Below are positions 60,107 to 64,000 of a DNA stretch of 64,000 bases, one piece after another; position 1 is the first letter of the stretch; every line of letters starts with the position of its first letter. The notes beneath the pieces are model-generated. The model saw only the letters and a list, made by a program, of their open reading frames with translations. It ran no database searches and was not told the origin of the DNA. The stretch is from Allobosea sp. CRIB-10 (lineage in GTDB: Bacteria; Pseudomonadota; Alphaproteobacteria; Rhizobiales; Beijerinckiaceae): contig NZ_FOKP01000027.1 of NCBI RefSeq assembly GCF_900112185.1, positions 1-64,000 of the forward strand, in the 5' to 3' direction. A program made the translations under genes and the position numbers.

Positions 60107-60964
60107 CTAGGCGGCCAGTTTGGCGGTCGCCGCTTCCACTTCGCTGAAGGTCGGGCGAACGTCGCTCATCAGAGCTTTGCGGGCAAATTCGACCGCCATC
60201 ACCGGCGGCTGGCCGCTGATATGAGCGAGGAGACCCGCCTTGAGTGACAGGAAGTATTTTGCCTCCGCCTCGAAGGTGCTCTTGAGCGACGCCGCCATGG
60301 GCGCGAAGAAGCCGTAGGCGACGAAGACGCCAAAAAAGGTGCCGACGAGCGCGCCGCCGATCAGGTGTCCCAGCACCTCCGGCGGCTCCTTGATCGCCCC
60401 CATCGTCTTGATCACGCCGAGCACGGCGGCGACGATGCCGAGCGCCGGTGTTCCGTCGGCGATCGACTGCATGGCCGAAACGAGACGCTCCTGCTCCTGA
60501 TGGTGCGTCTCCAGCTCCTCGTCCATGAGAGCGTCGATCTCGTGAGCGTTGTTGGCGCCCAGCGTCAACATGCGCATGTAGTCGCAGACGAACTCGACCG
60601 CATGATGGTTCGCAGCAAACGTCGGGAAGGCATTGAACAGCGTCGACTCGCTCGGATTTTCAATGTGCTGCTCGACCGCGAGCATGCCCTTCTGCTTCAC
60701 GAGCTTGTACAATGAATACTGCATCCCCAGCAGCTCGACATAGCATTCCTGCTTGTACTTCGAGCCCTTCAGGATGGTGCCGAGCATGGACGGCACGGCC
60801 TTGAGCACCGGCGGGGGATTGCCGATGACGAAGGCGCCGATCGCTGCACCGAGGATGATGACGAACTCGAACGGCTGCCAGAGGACCTCGAGGTGGCCAC
60901 CCATGGCCGCGTAACTGCCGAAGACGCAGACGAAGACGATGATTGCGCCGACGATCAGCCGCAT
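60107..60964 (-). CDS. motA: Flagellar motor stator protein MotA
   Basis: A 285-residue membrane protein with four helices: the first pair at the N-terminus (IVGAIIVFVCVFGSYAAMGGHLEVLWQPFEFVIILGAAIGAF), a large cytoplasmic loop with EQERLVSAMQSIADGTPALGI, and the last pair GIVAAVLGVIKTMGAI and IGGALVGTFFGVFVAYGFFAP. Together with MotB it forms the proton channel driving rotation. No other flagellar gene is in the window. Confidence 0.95.
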   Translation of the reverse strand: MRLIVGAIIVFVCVFGSYAAMGGHLEVLWQPFEFVIILGAAIGAFVIGNPPPVLKAVPSMLGTILKGSKYKQECYVELLGMQYSLYKLVKQKGMLAVEQHIENPSESTLFNAFPTFAANHHAVEFVCDYMRMLTLGANNAHEIDALMDEELETHHQEQERLVSAMQSIADGTPALGIVAAVLGVIKTMGAIKEPPEVLGHLIGGALVGTFFGVFVAYGFFAPMAASLKSTFEAEAKYFLSLKAGLLAHISGQPPVMAVEFARKALMSDVRPTFSEVEAATAKLAA

Positions 60965-61268
60965 GGCTTGCTACCCTCGCACCACAGCAGCTACAGCCCG
61001 CGCGAAGCCACTACCCATCCAACGAAATGACGGATCAAGGTTAAGGGCGAGTTAGAGACATGGCAGGGCTGGGGCGACAAATTGGCCCAGGGGAAGAAAT
61101 CGGAGTGCCCACGGATCGTCTAGTGAGCAGCGACTCTTGCGAACGCCGGCTTCTGGGCCAATCGCGACATTCGTGATTTCAGGCGACACGATTAGCCATA
61201 GCCGAATGGAGAGCGGGAGCCTGGCGTGGGCGAACCTCAGGCCAGGCTCCTGATTCGTAACTTTCAGA
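60965..61268. other. 304-bp intergenic region upstream of motA
   Basis: Holds the presumed motA promoter side and, near its right end, a hairpin at 61216-61250 after the Bug receptor gene. No coding sequence or other element was recognised. Confidence 0.45.
61216..61250 (-). terminator. Hairpin downstream of Bug receptor gene
   Basis: GGAGCCTGGC (61216-61225) and GCCAGGCTCC (61241-61250) are perfect 10-bp arms with a 15-nt loop, beginning 18 nt after the receptor stop at 61269. No T-run is visible downstream, as is common in G+C-rich genomes. Confidence 0.55.
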
Positions 61269-62255
61269 TCAATCCAGCGAGATCGCCGCAGCTTTCACGA
61301 CGTCCGCCCATTTCGCCACTTCCTGCGTCTGCGCCGTCTTCACCGCCGCCGCATCGCCGCTGAACGAACGCACGCCGATCGTCGCGAGCTTCTCGCGCCC
61401 GTCCGCGCTCTCGACATAGGCGCGGGTGATCGCGGCGATGCGCGTCACGATCGGTTCCGGCAGCCCCTTCGGCCCGACCATGGCGAACCAGCCGGTCGCG
61501 TTGACGCCCGGCAGGCCGGCCTCAGACAGGGTCGGCACCTCAGGCAATTGCGGAGCGCGCTGGTCGCTGGTCACAGCGAGCGCCCGGATCGCACCGCTTT
61601 TGACATGCGGGATATAGGCCGGGATGAAGTCGATGGCGACATTGACCGTCCCCGCCAGCAGATCGGTCGAGAGCGGGGCCGAGCCGCGATAGGGCACATG
61701 CGTCATTCGGAAATCGGCCTTGCGCTGGATCAGTTCGCCGGTGACATGCCCCATCAGGCCGAAGCCCGGGCTGCCGAAGGTGAGCTTGCCCGGATTGGCC
61801 TTGCCGTAGGCGACGAGCTCGGCGAAGGACTTGACCGGCAGCGAGGGATGGACCGCGACGATGCCCTGGACGTCGCCCAAAAGCGCGATCGGGGCGAAAT
61901 CGGCGAGCGGATCGAAGGTCAGCTTCTTGTAAAGCAGCTTGTTGGTCGCGAGCGGTCCTGAGGACGAGAACAGCAGCGTGTAACCATCAGCCGTCGCCCG
62001 GACGACGCCGGTCGCCGCGATGTTGCCGCCGGCGCCGGTCTTGTTCTCGACGACGAAGCCCTGGCCGAGCTCGCTGCGCAGTTTCTCCGCCAGCAGCCGG
62101 GCGACGACGTCGGTCGAGGCGCCCGCCGGGAACGGCACGACGATGGTGACCGGCCGGCTCGGCCAGGTCTCGGCGAAGGCCGGCCCGCCGGCGGCCAGCA
62201 CACCGGCGCCTGCCATGGACACCATGAAGCCACGGCGTGAGATCGGGCACATCAT
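61269..62255 (-). CDS. Bug-family tripartite tricarboxylate transporter substrate-binding protein
   Basis: A 328-residue receptor. The signal has a twin-arginine-like SRRGFMVSMAGAGVLAAGG, cleaved before ETWPSRPVTI. VVPFPAGASTDVVARLLAE, FVVENKTGAGGNIAATGVVRA and THVPYRGSAPLSTDLLAGTVN are Bug motifs. I start at the first of two ATGs (62255), with GGAGGAAA upstream; the frame to 62303 has no such site. It lies 86 nt downstream of an IclR regulator on the same strand, its probable controller. No TctAB genes are nearby. Confidence 0.9.
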   Translation of the reverse strand: MMCPISRRGFMVSMAGAGVLAAGGPAFAETWPSRPVTIVVPFPAGASTDVVARLLAEKLRSELGQGFVVENKTGAGGNIAATGVVRATADGYTLLFSSSGPLATNKLLYKKLTFDPLADFAPIALLGDVQGIVAVHPSLPVKSFAELVAYGKANPGKLTFGSPGFGLMGHVTGELIQRKADFRMTHVPYRGSAPLSTDLLAGTVNVAIDFIPAYIPHVKSGAIRALAVTSDQRAPQLPEVPTLSEAGLPGVNATGWFAMVGPKGLPEPIVTRIAAITRAYVESADGREKLATIGVRSFSGDAAAVKTAQTQEVAKWADVVKAAAISLD

Positions 62256-62341
62256 CTGAGGTTTCCTCCGGACAAGATCGCTTTGCAGCTCTTGTCCGGA
62301 CACTAGGCACGGCTCGTCCGCCTCCCCTTGGGAAAGCGCCG

Positions 62342-63145
62342 CTATTTCTCGCCTTGAAACGCGACGCCCATGGATTGCGAGAGCGCCTCCAACTGCGCCT
62401 CGATATTGGCGGCCGCCTTCTTCAGCGGGTGGATGATCCGCGCCTTATCCTCGGGATTGGGCACCGCGGCGCGGAAGAAGGTGACGCCGAAGGTCGCGAG
62501 CACGCGCTCGCCGAGCTTGATCGGGACTGCGATCGTCGCGGAATTTGTCGGCTCGGCGGCAGGATCGCGCTCGGTATAGCCGCGCCGGCGCGCTTGCTCG
62601 ATCATGCCTTCGACATCCTCGTCGGAAAGGCCGCTGTTCTCCGGCTCGGTCGAGGTCCGCATCGCGGCGCGCAGCACCTCGCGCTCCTCGTCAGGACAGA
62701 AGGCGAGATAGGCGCGGCCCAGCGCCCGGCCGCCAAGATTCAGCCGGTAGCCGAGGGTCGCATGGAAGGGCGAGATCGGGCTGTCGGGGATCGTCGAGAA
62801 GCGCACGACCACGGCATCATAGTCGAGCAGGCAGACGGCGCAGGGCCATTTGATCTGGCGCGTCAGGGCCGTCGCCCAGGGCCGCGCCGCCTCGATCACC
62901 AGCGGCGCGCCATGGAAGCCCGAGCTCAGATGCGCCACCTGCGAGGTCACGAGATAGCCGCGCATGCGCTCGTCGCGGGTGACATAGCCGGCCTCGATCA
63001 GCGTCTCGAGCAGGCGCACGATCGTCGGCTTCGGCATGCCGGTGCGGCGATGCAATTCGCCCACGGTCGCAACGCTGCAGCGGTTGACCTCGGTCAGCAG
63101 CCGCAGCGCCTTGAGAACGGACTGGACGGGCGCGAAGGAGAACAC
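62342..63145 (-). CDS. IclR family transcriptional regulator
   Basis: A 267-residue regulator: winged helix APVQSVLKALRLLTEVNRCS, TVGELHRRTGMPKPTIVRLLETLIEAGYV, then the IclR effector domain (LGGRALGRAYLAFCPDEEREVL, ARRRGYTERD). It precedes the Bug receptor gene and follows the oxidoreductase gene, all on the minus strand. Confidence 0.9.
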   Translation of the reverse strand: MFSFAPVQSVLKALRLLTEVNRCSVATVGELHRRTGMPKPTIVRLLETLIEAGYVTRDERMRGYLVTSQVAHLSSGFHGAPLVIEAARPWATALTRQIKWPCAVCLLDYDAVVVRFSTIPDSPISPFHATLGYRLNLGGRALGRAYLAFCPDEEREVLRAAMRTSTEPENSGLSDEDVEGMIEQARRRGYTERDPAAEPTNSATIAVPIKLGERVLATFGVTFFRAAVPNPEDKARIIHPLKKAAANIEAQLEALSQSMGVAFQGEK

Positions 63146-63230
63146 GCGGCGGATCCGGCTAAGCGAGCACGAACCGCTCTTCTAGATGAGAATTCCCGCG
63201 ACGGGGTAGTTATTCGCGCAGCCCGCAGGA

Positions 63231-64000
63231 CTATTCCGGCATGGTCAGGACGACCTTGCCGACCTGGTCGCCTGCATCCATCAGCGCATGGGCATCGCGG
63301 ACGTCGCGCCAGTCGAAGCTCGCGCAGACATGGCTGTGGATCGTCCCGCTCTCCAGCAGCGGCCAGACCTTCTCGACCAGCTTCTCGGCGATCCGGCCCT
63401 TATAGGCGGCATCGCGCGGCCGCAACGTCGAGCCCGTCAGGGTCAGCCGGCGACGGACGATGTTGCGGACATTGACCTCGGCCATCTGGCCGAGATGGCT
63501 GGCGATCAGCACGACGCGGCCATCGGGCGCCAGCAATTGCAGCTGCTTTTCGGTATAGGGGCCGGCCTGCGCATCGAGGACGACATCGACCTTCTCCTTG
63601 CCGATCGCCGCCTCGATCTCCGAGACCCAGTCGGCGCGGTAATCGACGGCAAAATCGGCGCCGATCTCCAGGCAAACGGCGCGTTTCTCAGCGGACCCGG
63701 CGGTCGCGATCACGCGGGCGCCGCGCAATTGCCTGGCGATCTGGATCGCGGCCATGCCGACGCCGCTGGTGCCGCCCTGGACCAGCAGGGTCTCGCCATC
63801 GGCCAGCCGGCCGAGCCAGATCACATTGTTCCAGGCGGTGAAGAACACCTCCGGCAGCGCCGCCGCCTCTGCGAAGGAGAAGCCCTTCGGCAGCTTCATG
63901 CATTGCAGGGCCGGCACTGCGCAGAGCTCTGCATAGCCGCCGCCATTGGCCAGCGCGCAGACGGCATCGCCGACCTTCGGCCAGGCGACCTCGGCGCCGA
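63231..64000 (-). CDS. NAD(P)H:quinone oxidoreductase-like medium-chain dehydrogenase, partial
   Basis: At least 256 codons, continuing off the right edge; the frame is open upstream of 63917 as GDAVCALANGGGYAELCAVPA, so the internal Met is not the start. LLVQGGTSGVGMAAIQIA is the cofactor-binding GxxGVG loop, and AAALPEVFFTAWNNV precedes it as in quinone oxidoreductases (PIG3-like). No structural-zinc cysteine cluster is seen. Role: NADPH-dependent reduction of a quinone or enone. It is 85 nt upstream of the IclR gene. Confidence 0.88.
   Translation of the reverse strand, partial: GAEVAWPKVGDAVCALANGGGYAELCAVPALQCMKLPKGFSFAEAAALPEVFFTAWNNVIWLGRLADGETLLVQGGTSGVGMAAIQIARQLRGARVIATAGSAEKRAVCLEIGADFAVDYRADWVSEIEAAIGKEKVDVVLDAQAGPYTEKQLQLLAPDGRVVLIASHLGQMAEVNVRNIVRRRLTLTGSTLRPRDAAYKGRIAEKLVEKVWPLLESGTIHSHVCASFDWRDVRDAHALMDAGDQVGKVVLTMPE

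Noticed and set aside
1-64000. tRNA, rRNA, riboswitch, prophage, integrase or toxin-antitoxin genes
   Set aside because: Scanned for and none recognised. The only mobile trace is the IS3-like remnant at 16785-16980 and the CTAGAG repeat.

Overview
The window is a high-GC (roughly two-thirds G+C by eye) chromosomal segment of an alphaproteobacterium, most likely a Hyphomicrobiales (Rhizobiales) relative such as Bosea. This is inferred from the PcaQ-type LysR regulator divergent from pcaDCHG, the CTAGAG-bounded intergenic repeat, the many Bug-type solute receptors and the MotA/MotB sequences. No tRNA, rRNA, CRISPR array, prophage or intact insertion sequence was seen. Almost the whole window is catabolism and uptake, organised as small regulator-plus-operon islands.

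Layout. 1-6977: a crotonase-type gene entering from the left edge, a palindromic operator cluster, a nitronate monooxygenase-like / enoyl-CoA hydratase / IclR group, then a LysR regulator divergent from an acyl-CoA ligase and a Bug receptor. 6978-9484: gene-poor DNA with a repeat, a MocR regulator and a signal-peptide remnant. 9485-16639: a FadR-type regulator, dipeptide-type permeases (no ATPase), SDR, glucarate-dehydratase-like enolase and RraA-like protein, divergent from the matching substrate-binding protein, with two copies of one operator. 16640-18420: a decay zone with an IS3-family orfA remnant, a truncated ABC ATPase, a frameshifted permease and an oxidoreductase scrap. 18577-23735: a TetR regulon with two similar operators, a Bug receptor and a Gfo/Idh-DUF993-TIM-barrel operon. 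23889-28227: pcaQ, pcaDCHG and a beta-keto acid cleavage enzyme gene.

28248-48452 is the centrepiece: 18 minus-strand genes over 20.2 kb with no gap above 27 nt and many 1-8 nt overlaps. In transcription order they are an AraC regulator, LivH-LivM-LivG, a LivF/Tm-1-like fusion, a PEP-hydrolase-family TIM barrel, a giant flotillin with 27 eleven-residue repeats, two SRPBCC proteins, a molybdenum hydroxylase (FAD, 2Fe-2S and a naturally split Mo subunit with a proline-rich tail), MoxR and VWA maturation proteins, an amidohydrolase, an MBL-fold lactonase-like enzyme and an SMP-30/isochorismatase fusion. A LivJ-like receptor and an MFS transporter lie just upstream (48619-51213). Read together, this looks like a self-contained import, hydroxylation and ring-opening pathway for an unidentified, probably heterocyclic or lactone-forming compound, perhaps assembled on a flotillin membrane scaffold.

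51214-64000: a perfect FNR/FixK box upstream of a soluble globin-coupled chemoreceptor; an SDR, Ldh-type dehydrogenase and amino-acid receptor group facing an HpcH/HpaI aldolase, cupin and DUF6282 operon; motA-motB; and finally a Bug receptor, an IclR regulator and a quinone-oxidoreductase-like gene cut by the right edge.
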